From assembly GCF_018069565.1 (NCBI RefSeq), contig NZ_JAGPNL010000001.1, positions 1,302,001-1,366,000 on the forward strand: a stretch of 64,000 nt of DNA, in the 5' to 3' direction. This stretch comes from Streptomyces tagetis (GTDB taxonomy: Bacteria; Actinomycetota; Actinomycetes; Streptomycetales; Streptomycetaceae). The notes under the pieces are model-generated. The model saw only the letters and a program-made list of their open reading frames with translations, ran no database searches and was not told the DNA's origin. Position numbers and translations under genes: made by a program. Of the stretch, positions 43,745-52,921 are shown in pieces; positions within the stretch are counted from its first letter, which is position 1, and each line of letters starts with the position of its first letter.

Positions 43745-45136
43745 GTGGCGAACGGAAAAAGAGTAGCGATTGTCGGTGCCGGCCCCTCGGGTATGGCTCA
43801 GCTAAGGGCGTTCGAGACCGCAGCGCGCGCGGGGGCGGACATCCCCGAGATCGTCTGTTTTGAGAAACAGGCCGACTGGGGCGGCCAGTGGAACTTCACC
43901 TGGCGCACCGGACTCGACGAGTACGGCGAGCCCGTGCACTCGAGCATGTACCGCAATCTGTGGTCGAACGGGCCCAAGGAAGCGCTGGAGTTCGCCGACT
44001 ACACCTTCGACGAGCACTTCGGTCGCGCCGTCTCCTCGTACCCGCCGCGCCCGGTCCTGTGGGACTACATCGCCGGCCGGCTGAAGAAGACGAACGTGCG
44101 CGATTTCATCCGTTTCCAGACCGTCGTGCGCTGGACGGAATACGACGCCGAGCGTGAGATCTTCACAGTCTCGGTCGAGCATCTCCCCACCGGGGAAACG
44201 ACGACCGAGGAGTTCGACCACGTGGTCGTCGCCAGCGGTCATTTCACTTTCCCCAACGTGCCGCAATTCCCTGGCATCGAGACCTTCCCCGGGCTCATCG
44301 TCCACGCGCACGACTTCCGCGGCGCGGAGGGCCTCCAGGGGCAGGACATCCTCGTCGTCGGCTCCAGTTACTCGGCCGAGGACATCGGCAGCCAGGCGTT
44401 CAAGATGGGCGCGCGCTCGGTGACGGCGAGCTATCGTTCCGCGCCGATGGGGTACGACTGGCCCGACGGCTTCGAGGAACGTCCCACCATCGAGCGCATC
44501 GACGGCAACACGGTCCACTTCGCCGACGGCACCTCCAAGCACATCGACGCCGTCATCCTGTGCACCGGCTACCTGCACAAGTACTCGTTCCTGCCCGACG
44601 ACCTCGCGCTGACCTCCCCGAACAACGTGTACCCGGACGGTCTTTACCGCGGTGTCGTGTGGCAGGACAACCCGCGTCTGGCCTACCTCGGCGCGCAGGA
44701 CCAGTGGTTCACCTTCAACATGTTCGACGCGCAGGCATGGTACGTACGCGACCTCATCCTGGGCCGCGCCGAGCTGCCGTCGGAGGCCGAACGCTCCGCG
44801 TCCATCGCCGAGTGGCGGAAACGTTTCGAGGAGATCTCCTCGGACGCCGAAGAGATCCGCTTCCAGGCCGACTACGTGCGTGATCTGCTGCGGCAGACGG
44901 ACTACCCCGAGTTCGACCTCGACCGGGTCGTCGAGATCTTCCTCGCGTGGAAGCGCGACAAGAAGGCCGACATCATGGGCTACCGCGACCGTGTCTACCG
45001 CTCGGTCATGACGGGAACCCTGGCCGCCCGGCATCACACACCGTGGCTTGAGGAACTCGACGACTCGATCGAGCGCTACCTCGCCGAAGTCCCCGCCAGG
45101 ACGCCGCAGCTCGCCGAGCGCAGAGCGGCGGCGTAA
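43745..45136 (+). CDS. tmm: Trimethylamine monooxygenase-like flavoprotein (bacterial FMO)
   Basis: A 463-residue flavin-containing monooxygenase. It has the FAD motif GAGPSG at about 11-16, [33 protein letters not shown], the NADPH motif [13 protein letters not shown] and CTGYLHKY. The C-terminal [18 protein letters not shown] matches Methylocella/Roseobacter Tmm closely. Tmm oxidises trimethylamine to its N-oxide; homologues also oxidise indole to indigoid pigment. The start is GTG 43745, after AAAGGAA. It is a stand-alone gene; no TMAO demethylase is nearby. The 5' end and upstream region are AT-richer than neighbours, which suggests acquisition. Confidence 0.9.
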   Translation: MANGKRVAIVGAGPSGMAQLRAFETAARAGADIPEIVCFEKQADWGGQWNFTWRTGLDEYGEPVHSSMYRNLWSNGPKEALEFADYTFDEHFGRAVSSYPPRPVLWDYIAGRLKKTNVRDFIRFQTVVRWTEYDAEREIFTVSVEHLPTGETTTEEFDHVVVASGHFTFPNVPQFPGIETFPGLIVHAHDFRGAEGLQGQDILVVGSSYSAEDIGSQAFKMGARSVTASYRSAPMGYDWPDGFEERPTIERIDGNTVHFADGTSKHIDAVILCTGYLHKYSFLPDDLALTSPNNVYPDGLYRGVVWQDNPRLAYLGAQDQWFTFNMFDAQAWYVRDLILGRAELPSEAERSASIAEWRKRFEEISSDAEEIRFQADYVRDLLRQTDYPEFDLDRVVEIFLAWKRDKKADIMGYRDRVYRSVMTGTLAARHHTPWLEELDDSIERYLAEVPARTPQLAERRAAA

Positions 45137-45170
45137 CTCCCCGGGCAGGGGATCGACCCCACTACGGTCC

Positions 45171-45201
45171 AGGGGCCCAGCAGCCTCCGCTGCGGGCCCC
45201 T
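45171..45201. terminator. Intrinsic terminator after the monooxygenase gene
   Basis: AGGGGCCC-AGCAGC pairs with GCTGC-GGGCCCCT across a 4-base loop, with one bulged base. It lies 35 bases after the monooxygenase stop. Confidence 0.8.
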
Positions 45202-45236
45202 GACCCGTATCCCTGGGGTGGGCGCAACCGGGACTC

Positions 45237-45545
45237 TGCTATGCGGAACTCGGTGTGCGGGGCCGTGGCCGTACGGGCCCTGGCCGCCCACCCGCCCGGA
45301 CCATCGCGCCCAGCATCGCCGGCACGACGCCGCCCAGCCCCAGCAGGAGCAGCTCGACCGGCCCGTACACATCGACGACCGGCGACGGATACCGGTGCCC
45401 ACCGCGCGCCCCGTCAGCGGCATGACCACGCCGTGCAGCAGGTGCCCCCGCCGGCACACCCAGCAGCCCGCCGACCACGCCGAGACCGGCCACGGCGATG
45501 AGCACGAGTTGCCGGCAGGTGTTCACCGCTCCGGGAGACGCCCCT
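45237..45545 (-). pseudogene. FtsX-like ABC permease C-terminal remnant
   Basis: On the minus strand, pieces of an FtsX-type permease C-terminus lie in three frames. From 45530: VNTCRQLVLIAVAGLGVVGGLLGVPAG. Then, shifted, LLHGVVMPLTGRAVGTGI. Back in the first frame, VVDVYGPVELLLLGLGG. Finally ARTATAPHTE in the third frame. Together they match the usual tail of these macrolide- or lipoprotein-type transporters. At least three frameshifts are present and the N-terminal part is missing, cut by the plus-strand gene at 45630. Confidence 0.7.
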
Positions 45546-45629
45546 CGTGTACCCGTCCGCCGGACGGCCAGAGCGAGGAACGGGCGAACGTGTGACGGGC
45601 TGTCAGGCCCACAGGGCAGACTGTCGGTC

Positions 45630-46028
45630 ATGACAGAAGCCGGGCTCGACGCCGCAGCCCGCTCCCTGCGGGCCTGGCTCAATCGACAGCAGTTCAGCGA
45701 CCTGTCCACCCCCGAGGTGACCGCCTTCTTCACCGACTCGGTGGCCGACTGGGCGACCGACCAGGGATATGAAGCCCAGCGGGAGGCAAAGCCGCCCACC
45801 GCCACTCGGCAGAACCGGACCGGGCGTCTCGACCTGCAACTGCGGCATCGTTCGGGCAAGGGACGGCTGATCAGCATCGAGGTGGATCGGGGTGCGAAGG
45901 ATACCGGTCCCTTCCACAACGACACCGCCGCGGACTTCGCCAACGCTCTCGACGACGCCGAGCCCGAGGCGCGCGAAGCCCTGATCCGAGACGTCCTCAT
46001 CCGGACGATCGACGCCACGTTCTCGTGA
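45630..46028 (+). CDS. Small hypothetical protein
   Basis: A 132-residue protein with ATG 45630. I do not recognise the family. A central strand-rich segment (TGRLDLQLRHRSGKGRLISIEVDRG) resembles the core of some restriction-type nuclease folds, but a full catalytic set is not visible. The C-terminal half is helical. It lies 57 bases before the methyltransferase gene on the same strand. Confidence 0.6.
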   Translation: MTEAGLDAAARSLRAWLNRQQFSDLSTPEVTAFFTDSVADWATDQGYEAQREAKPPTATRQNRTGRLDLQLRHRSGKGRLISIEVDRGAKDTGPFHNDTAADFANALDDAEPEAREALIRDVLIRTIDATFS

Positions 46029-46084
46029 ACGGAGCCAGGGGATATGAGGAACACACCGATGTGCCAACGCAAGGAAGGTGCCGC

Positions 46085-46894
46085 ATGAACACTCCTCACG
46101 GTCACGAAAGCAGGATCGTCACCACACGGGCGCACTCGGCCCGCGTCTACGACTACATCCTCGGCGGCAAGGACAACTATCCGGTCGACGCGGAGGCGGG
46201 CGATGCCATGTGCCGGCACTGGCCCGCCCTTCCGGTCCACATGCTGGAAAACCGTAGGTTCATGCACCGGGCGGCCCGCTACCTTGCCGAGGAACGGGGC
46301 ATCCGACAGTTCCTCGACATCGGGACCGGGCTGCCCACCTCGCCCAACATCCACGAGGTCGTGCAGGCGGTGGCGCCGGAGTCACATGTGGTGTACGTCG
46401 ACAACGACCCCATCGTCCTCGCCCACGCCCGCGCGCTGCTGCACGGCACGCCCGAGGGTGCGACGGCCTACATCGAGGCCGATATGCACGACCCCGACGC
46501 CATTCTGGGCAGCCGCGACTTCCGCGAGCTGATCGACCTCGATCGACCGGTCGGTCTGATGGTGATCGGCATCATGCACTTCATCATGCCTCCCGCGGAC
46601 CGCCAGTTGGTCCAGCGGCTCCTGGCCCCGTTGCCGTCCGGCAGCTACCTGGCGATGACCATCGGCACAGCCGACTTCGCGCCCGAGGAAGTGAACCGCG
46701 TGGCGGAGGAGTACCGGCGGCAGGACATGCCGATGGCCTTACGCGATCTTCCCACCGCCACGTCGTTCTTCGACGGACTGGAGATCCAGGAGCCGGGGGT
46801 CACCCAGGTGCACCTCTGGCGTCCGGGTCCTGAACAGGAAGGTATCGACGGCCGCGACATAGCCATGTACGGCGCCGTCGCGATGAAGCCCTGA
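46085..46894 (+). CDS. SAM-dependent methyltransferase, PF04672 (DUF574) family
   Basis: A 269-residue protein with the family hallmarks: HSARVYDYILGGKDNYPVD near the N-terminus, the SAM motif FLDIGTGLPTSPN, VVYVDNDPIVLAHARALL and a C-terminal LWRP. This family is expanded in actinomycetes and methylates unknown substrates. GCAAGGAAGG-type ribosome site before ATG 46085. I see no link to the neighbouring genes beyond likely co-transcription with the gene at 45630. Confidence 0.9.
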   Translation: MNTPHGHESRIVTTRAHSARVYDYILGGKDNYPVDAEAGDAMCRHWPALPVHMLENRRFMHRAARYLAEERGIRQFLDIGTGLPTSPNIHEVVQAVAPESHVVYVDNDPIVLAHARALLHGTPEGATAYIEADMHDPDAILGSRDFRELIDLDRPVGLMVIGIMHFIMPPADRQLVQRLLAPLPSGSYLAMTIGTADFAPEEVNRVAEEYRRQDMPMALRDLPTATSFFDGLEIQEPGVTQVHLWRPGPEQEGIDGRDIAMYGAVAMKP

Positions 46895-47324
46895 CGTCGG
46901 TCCCGTATCGGAACCCATGGCGGTGCCCGTTGGCGCCCGAGGCGCGGTAGCGGGCACCGCTGTCCCGTTCGGCAATGATCGGCTGGTGCGCCCGGTCCCA
47001 AGGACGCGGAGCCAGGGCGGCAGGATGTCCTCCGTGATGAACAGCGCAGACCTGCATCCTGCCCGGATAGCGGATTACGACGGTGGTCCCCTCACGTATC
47101 ATGTCACGTACCAGGCCGGGCTCTTGGACGAGCCGCTCTTCTGGCTCGGGCACCTCTCCTCGTGTATCCGGAGCGAGGAGGCCCGGCCACCGTCCAGCGC
47201 GCGGGGCCGGGGGCCCCAACATCTTTGACGTCTGCCCTGTGCCACCGCCAGGAGTCACCAGACGAGCTATAGCCATGGTCATGAGAATCGCTGGTTCGGC
47301 TCCTGACCTCGGCGCAGACGGCCA
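46895..47324. other. Intergenic region, no supported gene
   Basis: This 430-base stretch has one short plus-strand frame from about 47037 (MNSADLHPARIADYDGG, 63 residues) without recognisable homology. I do not call a gene. It leads into the duplicated panD 5' region. Confidence 0.5.
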
Positions 47325-47521
47325 GAGTGACGGTGATCACGGACACCCTTCGGAGGCTGCTGCGTAGGCTTGTGCAGTCGTCAAAAACCTGGTGAGAGCT
47401 GACCGGACACGCGACTCGTTGTAAGGTAGGGAAACAGCCCTTGACCTGCAAGAACGCAGGCAGGGAGCCTAGCTCCAGGAGTACCTCGATGCTGCGCACC
47501 ATGTTCAAGTCCAAGATCTAG
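47325..47521 (+). repeat. Left copy of the duplicated panD promoter and 5' end
   Basis: This segment is a diverged direct repeat of 51857-52141. Both carry GATCACGGAC, CCCTTGACCTGC, ACGCAGGCAGGGAGCCT and the first ten panD codons. The repeats are most alike at their right ends, where the last 21 bases (47498-47518 and 52120-52140) are identical. The right copy contains about 85 extra bases. Confidence 0.85.
47489..47521 (+). pseudogene. panD: panD 5' fragment (ten codons)
   Basis: ATG 47489 opens [10 protein letters not shown] and then meets TAG at 47519. The intact panD at 52111 begins with the same ten residues. The sequence after codon 10 is unrelated to panD. This is what is left when panD is split by an insertion or a site-specific recombination event. 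Confidence 0.85.
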
Positions 47522-47677
47522 CATCTGGGCATTTGTGCAGGTCAGAGGCATGATGGGGCCGCTCAGGTCAGCAAATGGTCAGCATCGGACGCGGGAGCGT
47601 CCTGACTTGCTGACCTGACAGCCGCCGTGGCGGGGCCTGGGCGCGAATGTCCGGCTCTCGTTTGGAGGTTGCGTCTC

Positions 47678-47936
47678 TTGGCTCGTCAGCTCGCCCGGGG
47701 GATGGGGTCGTTCTTCAAGGACTGCGGCTGTGCCCGGCCGTCCCGGTGTCCGCATCCGTACACGATCCGTTTCCGGAACGGGCTGGGAAGGCAGTCCGAG
47801 GAGAGCGGCTTCGGCACGCAGGACGATGCGATCGAGCGCCTGACGCAGATCTACACGGAGAAAAAGCGTACGGCGCCATCTGTGGCAGAGGCGCGTCGCG
47901 AGCTGGGGCAGAAGACGGTGACGGAATACGCTCAGT
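47678..47936 (+). pseudogene. Tyrosine-type integrase N-terminal remnant
   Basis: From TTG 47678, behind GGAGG, the frame reads GSFFKDCGCARPSRCPHPYT, then IRFRNGLGRQSEESGFGTQD and TAPSVAEARRELGQKTVTEY. This is the characteristic N-terminal arm and start of the core-binding domain of actinomycete integrative-element integrases. After about 85 residues similarity stops and the frame runs into other sequence. The catalytic domain (R-H-R-Y) is missing. It lies 157 bases from the panD fragment, the usual int-to-att distance. Confidence 0.8.
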
Positions 47937-48116
47937 GCCTACCTGGATCTGATCACCGATCCGTCGCTCGAAGCGGTCGAGGACCGCAAACCGGCCGCCC
48001 TGGCCCGGCTCCGGGAGACCCACCGGGCCCTGCGCGCCCAGCGTGAGGACCGCCACCGTGTCGACGTGCTGCTCTCGCTTATCGGCAACCTGGTGGAGGA
48101 GTACGGAAATCCGTGA
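47934..48116 (+). pseudogene. C-terminal fragment of an unidentified helical protein
   Basis: Fused out of frame to the integrase remnant, 60 codons read AYLDLITDPSLEAVEDRKPA and on to NLVEEYGNP before TGA at 48114. The segment is charged and strongly helical. There is no start, so I take it as the tail of a gene whose front was lost in the same deletion that removed the rest of the integrase. Confidence 0.5.
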
Positions 48117-48278
48117 TGCCGGAGACGTGGTGGCCTGTCGGCGGTTGCCCGCAGACAGACGCGGTGGAGGATGTGGGCGCTGTCTGCCCGGTCGGCGGGT
48201 CGCATGGCACAAGCGCTCGTCGCACGCGTACTCGGCGTTGGCCGTCCCGAGGCATCCCCGGAGTGTGGTCCGGGGGTG

Positions 48279-50297
48279 TCAGTTGCGGTTGTGGGTCCTG
48301 TTCAGCAACTCGAAGAAGACGTCACCGCGCACCACCTCGAACGGGTCGTCCAGGAGTGCCGCGAGGGCTGCGATGTCGTTCGGTGCCCAGGTCCAGGCGT
48401 TGATGGCCGCGGCGATGAACAGGGGGCGGGACGGGTCCCGGTGCTCGATGTGCTTCAGCAGTGCGTCCCGGAATTCCGGGCCCTTGCCCTGCGGAAAGAA
48501 GTTGCCGATCACCGGGATGCCGCCGGCGCGGGTCTGGAGGTCGCCGGTCTCCCAGGACTGGATGATGCCGCGCAGCGGTGTGTAGCGGGCGTACGAGGAG
48601 ACGACGCGTTCGTCGAAGGGGGTCCAGCCGTCGCCCGCCGCGTTGCGCGGGTTGTATGCATACGCGAGATCCATGCCCGTGCGGCGCAGATAGCGGCCGG
48701 TCAGTTCGGTGTAGGCGGCCAGGTGCTCCTCGGGCCAGGAGGCGGGGTAGGTGTAACCGGCGCCGGACGGGCCGCAGACGAGGAGGTCGTTGTCGGTGGC
48801 GGTGCGCTGGTAGTGGGCGAGCAGCGCGGGGCCGAGGTCGGCGAGCAGGGGGCTGACGGTCCAGTTGACGGGGACGGTGCCGCGTGCCGGGTCGTCCCAG
48901 ATGTCCCGCATACGACGCTGGCAGTACTGCACGTTGTCGCCCTCGCCGACGGTGAAAGTGACGTAGACGCGGTTGCGGAGCCTCGCTTTCGGCCGTGTGC
49001 GGACACGGCTGGAGACGCGCGCGGGCACGCCCGCGTGGACCGTCCCGTTCATGAAGAAGTCCGTGGCGACGACCTCGACGCCATGCCGCGAGGCGCGGTC
49101 GACGCCGCCCCATTCACCGGCCACGTCGTTGGGGAACCAGCCGGTGTAGGGCGTGGTCGGCGCGAGCCGGCTCAGCGCGTCGTCGAGCAGGTCACCGGTC
49201 TCACCGACGGGCGGCAGCCACAGGACCATGGCCCTGCTCGCGACCGCGTAGTCACGGAAGTGGGGGAACGGTTCGAGTCGGGTCGGGGCCGTGGTGGTGG
49301 CGGTGACGAGGAACTGGTTCCACAGGTCGACCTCGGCGACCAGCCGCTCCGTGCCGCCCGGGACGGTGAAACGGTAGACGAAGTAGCCGCCGTTGCCGTC
49401 GCCGAACCGGTTGGCGTCGCCGCCGATGGAGGAGTTGAGGCCGTCGAAGAGGTAGGGCTTCTCGGCCTCGGTGCCCGGGGTGAAGCCGACGGTCTGCACC
49501 CCGTCGGCGTACAGGGCGACGGAGCCCACGGACGCCCCCCAGCCGTCGTCGCCGAAGGAGTCCTGGAACCGCAGATACACGGCGCCGCCGTTGCCGCCGT
49601 CGCTCAGCTCCGGGCTCAGGTCCAGCGTGCGGGTACGGCGGTTGGAACTGTCGCGCACACGCTCCGTCTCCCTCGCGATCTCCCGCCACCGCACCCCCGT
49701 GGCGGGCACGGTGCGGACCGGCGGCAGTCCGGCCACCAGGGTGTGGGCGCAGCGTGGGAAGAGGTGGCGGAGCTGCCAGCGGTAGGTGGCGGGCACGTCG
49801 TCGGGGTCGAAGCGGCCGCGCAGGTCGGTGACCGTTCTGAGGCCGTGACGGTCGGCCTGTTCCGCGGTGGCCGCCACCGCGTCGGTCAGACCGGCCAGGG
49901 TGGTGGCGACATTGACCGAGTCGGGCACCTCCGGGTCGATCAGCACGGCGCCGTGCACCTCGCGGCGGTACCGGTTCACCAGGTCCAGGGCGTGGTCGTG
50001 AGGGGTGATGCCCGCGCCGGTGCCGGCCAGCCAGCGCAGGTCGGCGTCCCCGGTGTCGTAACGGAAGTAGAGGCGTGGTTCGCGGCGGTTGACGACGCCC
50101 TGGAGAGTCGTGAGAAGCAGTTGGTCGTGGCCGTCGAGGGCGCTGACGTCGGCCACGTCGAGGCGGGTGGGGCGACCGAAAGACGGAAGGAGGCGGGGCA
50201 CCGGGGTGGCCCCGGCCCGTGGTGGCCGTACGAGTCCCAGCCCGCCCGCCGCTACAGCCGCGCTGCCCGTCCGCAGCAGATCTCTCCGTGTGACCAT
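48279..50297 (-). CDS. Tat-exported GxGYxYP-domain protein (putative glycoside hydrolase)
   Basis: A 672-residue secreted protein. The N-terminus VTRRDLLRTGSAAVAAGGLG is a twin-arginine signal. After an N-terminal domain (LTTLQGVVNRREPRLYFRY) comes a galactose-binding-like insert (about 200-330), then the GxGYxYP motif in GPSGAGYTYPASWPE, typical of PF14323 putative glycoside hydrolases found in Bacteroidetes and actinomycetes. ATG 50297 has GCGGAG upstream; the frame is open much further, but the Tat signal fixes the start. It lies inside the panD-flanked segment and may be cargo. Confidence 0.85.
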   Translation of the reverse strand: MVTRRDLLRTGSAAVAAGGLGLVRPPRAGATPVPRLLPSFGRPTRLDVADVSALDGHDQLLLTTLQGVVNRREPRLYFRYDTGDADLRWLAGTGAGITPHDHALDLVNRYRREVHGAVLIDPEVPDSVNVATTLAGLTDAVAATAEQADRHGLRTVTDLRGRFDPDDVPATYRWQLRHLFPRCAHTLVAGLPPVRTVPATGVRWREIARETERVRDSSNRRTRTLDLSPELSDGGNGGAVYLRFQDSFGDDGWGASVGSVALYADGVQTVGFTPGTEAEKPYLFDGLNSSIGGDANRFGDGNGGYFVYRFTVPGGTERLVAEVDLWNQFLVTATTTAPTRLEPFPHFRDYAVASRAMVLWLPPVGETGDLLDDALSRLAPTTPYTGWFPNDVAGEWGGVDRASRHGVEVVATDFFMNGTVHAGVPARVSSRVRTRPKARLRNRVYVTFTVGEGDNVQYCQRRMRDIWDDPARGTVPVNWTVSPLLADLGPALLAHYQRTATDNDLLVCGPSGAGYTYPASWPEEHLAAYTELTGRYLRRTGMDLAYAYNPRNAAGDGWTPFDERVVSSYARYTPLRGIIQSWETGDLQTRAGGIPVIGNFFPQGKGPEFRDALLKHIEHRDPSRPLFIAAAINAWTWAPNDIAALAALLDDPFEVVRGDVFFELLNRTHNRN

Positions 50298-50672
50298 CGA
50301 TGATCTCCGCTTTCCGTAGCTGCTGCGCCCGGACTTGGACATCGTTGTCAATCGCTCGGTGAGCGTAGCGAGAGCATGCGCCGGTCGTCCATGGTGCGTA
50401 CGGGATGCGGCTGGTTTCCGGCGTTCGGCCCCGTTGCCCGATGACCGATGGCCGGTGAGGGAGAGCCGCTGTGCGCAGCCGTGACGCGAGGGGCCGGGAA
50501 TCTTTGAGGCGTTGGCGGTGCGTGGGCCTTCGGTGGCCAACGGCTCCCTGGTCTGCCGGGTTCCTCTGCCTCGGTGGGTCAGCGGAGCCCACCGGTGTGT
50601 CCTCGCGCGTGTGTGACGGGGGCGGGCCGGGGTCGGGGGTGGGTGCGTCACGTGTTCGTTGCGTTCCAGGCC
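50298..50672. other. Promoter region of the GxGYxYP gene, no gene seen
   Basis: This 375-base gap carries the promoter of the minus-strand GxGYxYP gene (TTGACA on the minus strand at 50346-50351) and a LacI-like site. Further right I see only short unconvincing frames. Confidence 0.55.
50338..50349. promoter_or_regulatory. LacI-type operator-like palindrome
   Basis: GACATCGTTGTC, one pair away from the perfect GACAACGTTGTC, overlaps the predicted -35 of the GxGYxYP gene. A near-identical core lies before the GH2 gene at 58780. Confidence 0.45.
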
Positions 50673-51284
50673 ATGGACCCGAGCCGGCGGTTCGACACGG
50701 CGCCGGTCCCACGGGCGTGGATCGAGGAACGCTTTGGCCCGGAGCATCTGGAGCACATTCGGAACCAGACGGTCGGCTCCAGCAGCAACGGGATGATCGT
50801 GCTCAAGTCGCAAGCCGAGGAGGTGGCGGCCTACTTCGCTGATGCTCCGCGCGGACCGTTGTTTCCGCCAGCCACGCCACCTGAAGTCGAGGCTGCCGAG
50901 GAGATCATCGGAAGTCCGCTGCCGACACTCCTTCGGAGGGTTTACACCGAGGTCGGCGACGGCGGCTTCGGGCCCGACAGCGGTCTGGCCTCGCTCACCG
51001 ACGGTCGGCGCGCGTCGGGGGACCTGATCGACTGGCCCTGCTCGGTCACCAGACACGAACGCGACTGTGCGGCAGGCCTGCCCGGGTCATGGTTGTACCT
51101 GGCGTCGGGCGGTTGCACGATGCAGTGGCATCTGTCATTGCTCGCAGTCGGCAACCCTGTGCTGCTCTATGACGCAGACGGCTGGGTGCCAAGTTGGGGC
51201 GAGGGCCCCCATGACGGTCTGCGCCATGCGACCGCGTCACTGCGGCAATGGTTGTGGACCTGGGCCAATGGCGGCAACGTCTAG
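50673..51284 (+). CDS. SMI1/KNR4 (SUKH)-like protein
   Basis: A 203-residue protein. The central region EVEAAEEIIGSPLPTLLRRV followed by YTEVGDGGFGPDSGL is the SUKH signature (helix, then a yNGG-type turn). Such proteins often act as immunity proteins against secreted nuclease toxins; no toxin gene is adjacent. The start is not certain; ATG 50673 or an upstream GTG at 50643. It lies in the segment between the panD copies. Confidence 0.75.
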   Translation: MDPSRRFDTAPVPRAWIEERFGPEHLEHIRNQTVGSSSNGMIVLKSQAEEVAAYFADAPRGPLFPPATPPEVEAAEEIIGSPLPTLLRRVYTEVGDGGFGPDSGLASLTDGRRASGDLIDWPCSVTRHERDCAAGLPGSWLYLASGGCTMQWHLSLLAVGNPVLLYDADGWVPSWGEGPHDGLRHATASLRQWLWTWANGGNV

Positions 51285-51856
51285 TACTCCAGCCGGACTT
51301 CTGTATTTCTCCTGGTCAACGGCCTGGAGGTGGGGAGTGTAGCGGGGGTGCGGCAGGTGTGGGACGGTCTTGGGCCGGCCGTCCCACGATCGTGTGCCCA
51401 CGCCGCATGTAGTGACAGCGTCGGGCGCGTGCTTGATGGCGGCGCCGCCATCGGGACCAGTTCACCGCGTGGTCGCGGCGTGCAGGAGCGCGGTGGGGTT
51501 GAGCTGCCAGCAGACGACGGATTTCGGCTGGTGTGAGGTCCACGAGGTCGGGTGTGTCGGCCTCGTCACCCCTTTTTCGCGTTCCTGGACGGCCATCACC
51601 GCAAGGAACGCGTGGGCGAGCATGGCCAGGGTGATGTGCCGGTACCAGCCCACGTAGCGGCGGACCTCGTACTGGTCCAGGCCGCACTCCGGCGCGACCC
51701 GACACCGCACACCAAATAGCAGATTCCGGGATGAAACAACGGGAGAAAACGACCTCTGAGTCGGAATGCGAGGGGTCTGGGCGAGTTGATCCACGCTGGC
51801 GCGCGGCCCGACTCCTGGTCGACCGCCCTCGCTCCTGACTGCCGTCCAGAACGCCC
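51285..51856. other. Remnant zone left of the intact panD promoter
   Basis: No intact gene. It holds a frameshifted transposase tail on the minus strand (listed separately) and then unassigned sequence up to the right-hand panD promoter repeat. Confidence 0.6.
51370..51720 (-). pseudogene. Transposase C-terminal remnant (IS701/IS4-like)
   Basis: Minus-strand reading from about 51720 gives [20 protein letters not shown] then [18 protein letters not shown]. After a frame change it gives [14 protein letters not shown] and [21 protein letters not shown]. This is the C-terminal part of a DDE transposase of the IS701/IS4 kind common in Streptomyces. The catalytic front is absent and there is at least one frameshift. 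No terminal inverted repeats are evident. Confidence 0.75.
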
Positions 51857-52141
51857 GAGTGATGGTGATCACGGACGTCCTTCGGAGGGTGGCTGCATAG
51901 GCTAGGCCCGTCGTCGCGGTGAGGTCCGGGAGAGTAGGTGAAGCTCTCCCGTAGTTGCCTGACGGTGTGTCAGGAAAGTCAGCAAGTGGTCAGCATGAGT
52001 CCTGAGAAACCTGGGGAATGCTGCCCGAACATGCGACTGGTTGTATGGTATGGAAATAGCCCTTGACCTGCCAAAACGCAGGCAGGGAGCCTACTTTTGG
52101 GAGTACCTCGATGCTGCGTACCATGTTCAAGTCCAAGATCC
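51857..52141 (+). repeat. Right copy of the duplicated panD promoter and 5' end
   Basis: Direct-repeat partner of 47325-47521. It contains the same GGTGATCACGGAC start, CCCTTGACCTGC and ACGCAGGCAGGGAGCCT blocks, followed by the panD start. It also carries GTCAGCAAGTGGTCAGCA, a near copy of which (GTCAGCAAATGGTCAGCA) lies just right of the left-hand panD fragment, as would be expected for element-borne arms. Confidence 0.8.
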
Positions 52142-52530
52142 ATCGGGCCACTGTCACCCAGGCTGACCTGCACTATGTGGGGTCCGTGACGATCGACGCC
52201 GCCTTGCTGGAGGCGGCCGATCTGCTGCCCGGGGAGCTGGTGCACATCGTGGACATCACCAACGGTGCCCGGCTGGAGACGTACGTCATCGAGGGCGAGC
52301 GCGGGTCCGGCGTCGTCGGGATCAACGGGGCCGCCGCCCACCTCGTCCACCCCGGCGACCTCGTGATCATCATCAGCTATGCCCAGGTCGACGACGCCGA
52401 GGCGCGAAAGATGCGTCCCCGCGTGGTGCACGTGGACGGGGAGAACCGTATCGTCGCTCTGGGCGCCGACCCCTCCGAGCCCGTACCCGGCTCGGACCAG
52501 GAGCGGAGCCCGCGGGCCGTGACGGCCTGA
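52111..52530 (+). CDS. panD: Aspartate 1-decarboxylase
   Basis: A 139-residue PanD. The self-cleavage site is Gly24-Ser25 in HYVGSVTID, which creates the pyruvoyl cofactor. It converts aspartate to beta-alanine for pantothenate synthesis. Lys9 and the NGAAAHL motif are present. GGGAG lies upstream of ATG 52111. The gene is complete, but its promoter and first ten codons are duplicated at 47489. PanB-like activity elsewhere in this window is not its pathway partner, judging by active-site changes there. Confidence 0.95.
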   Translation: MLRTMFKSKIHRATVTQADLHYVGSVTIDAALLEAADLLPGELVHIVDITNGARLETYVIEGERGSGVVGINGAAAHLVHPGDLVIIISYAQVDDAEARKMRPRVVHVDGENRIVALGADPSEPVPGSDQERSPRAVTA

Positions 52531-52576
52531 CCCCGTTTTCCCCGGACCTGCGGGCCCTCGGACCAGGAGCGTGGCC

Positions 52577-52921
52577 GTGAGCGACATCGAGATCCGCGAC
52601 GACCGGGCGGCGGGCCGCCTGGCGGCGTTCGGCGACGGCGAGGTCGTCGGCCGTATCGAGTACTTCGTGCTGGAGAGCCCCGGGCGGGCCCTCGTCCCCG
52701 TGCACACCCTGGTCGAGCCCGCCCACGAGGGGAAGGGCATCGCCGGCTCCCTCGCCCGCGAGGTGTACGCCCTCGCCGGGCGCGAGGGCGTCGCCGTGGC
52801 GCCGCTGTGCCCGTACGTCGTCAAGTGGGCCGAGCGCCATCCCGACGAGGCCCCCGCAGCCGACCCCGGGCTGCTCAGCGCGGCGAAGGAGTGGCTGCGG
52901 GCGCATCCCGACCGGTTCTGA
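52577..52921 (+). CDS. Small GNAT-fold acetyltransferase (YjdJ/COG2388 type)
   Basis: A 114-residue minimal GNAT protein. The sequence HTLVEPAHEGKGIAGSLAREV is the acetyl-CoA loop and CPYVVKWAERHPD the second conserved element. Start GTG 52577, 8 bases after AGGAG. It is 46 bases downstream of panD and may be co-transcribed. The substrate is unknown. Confidence 0.9.
   Translation: MSDIEIRDDRAAGRLAAFGDGEVVGRIEYFVLESPGRALVPVHTLVEPAHEGKGIAGSLAREVYALAGREGVAVAPLCPYVVKWAERHPDEAPAADPGLLSAAKEWLRAHPDRF

Noticed and set aside
45239..46354. A 371-residue minus-strand frame opposite the methyltransferase and the small hypothetical gene.
   Set aside because: Most of it is shadow sequence; only its last third holds real coding remains, from the FtsX-type pseudogene, interrupted by frameshifts.
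47037..47228. A 63-residue plus-strand frame after the methyltransferase gene.
   Set aside because: No clear ribosome site, homology or codon pattern sets it apart from chance.
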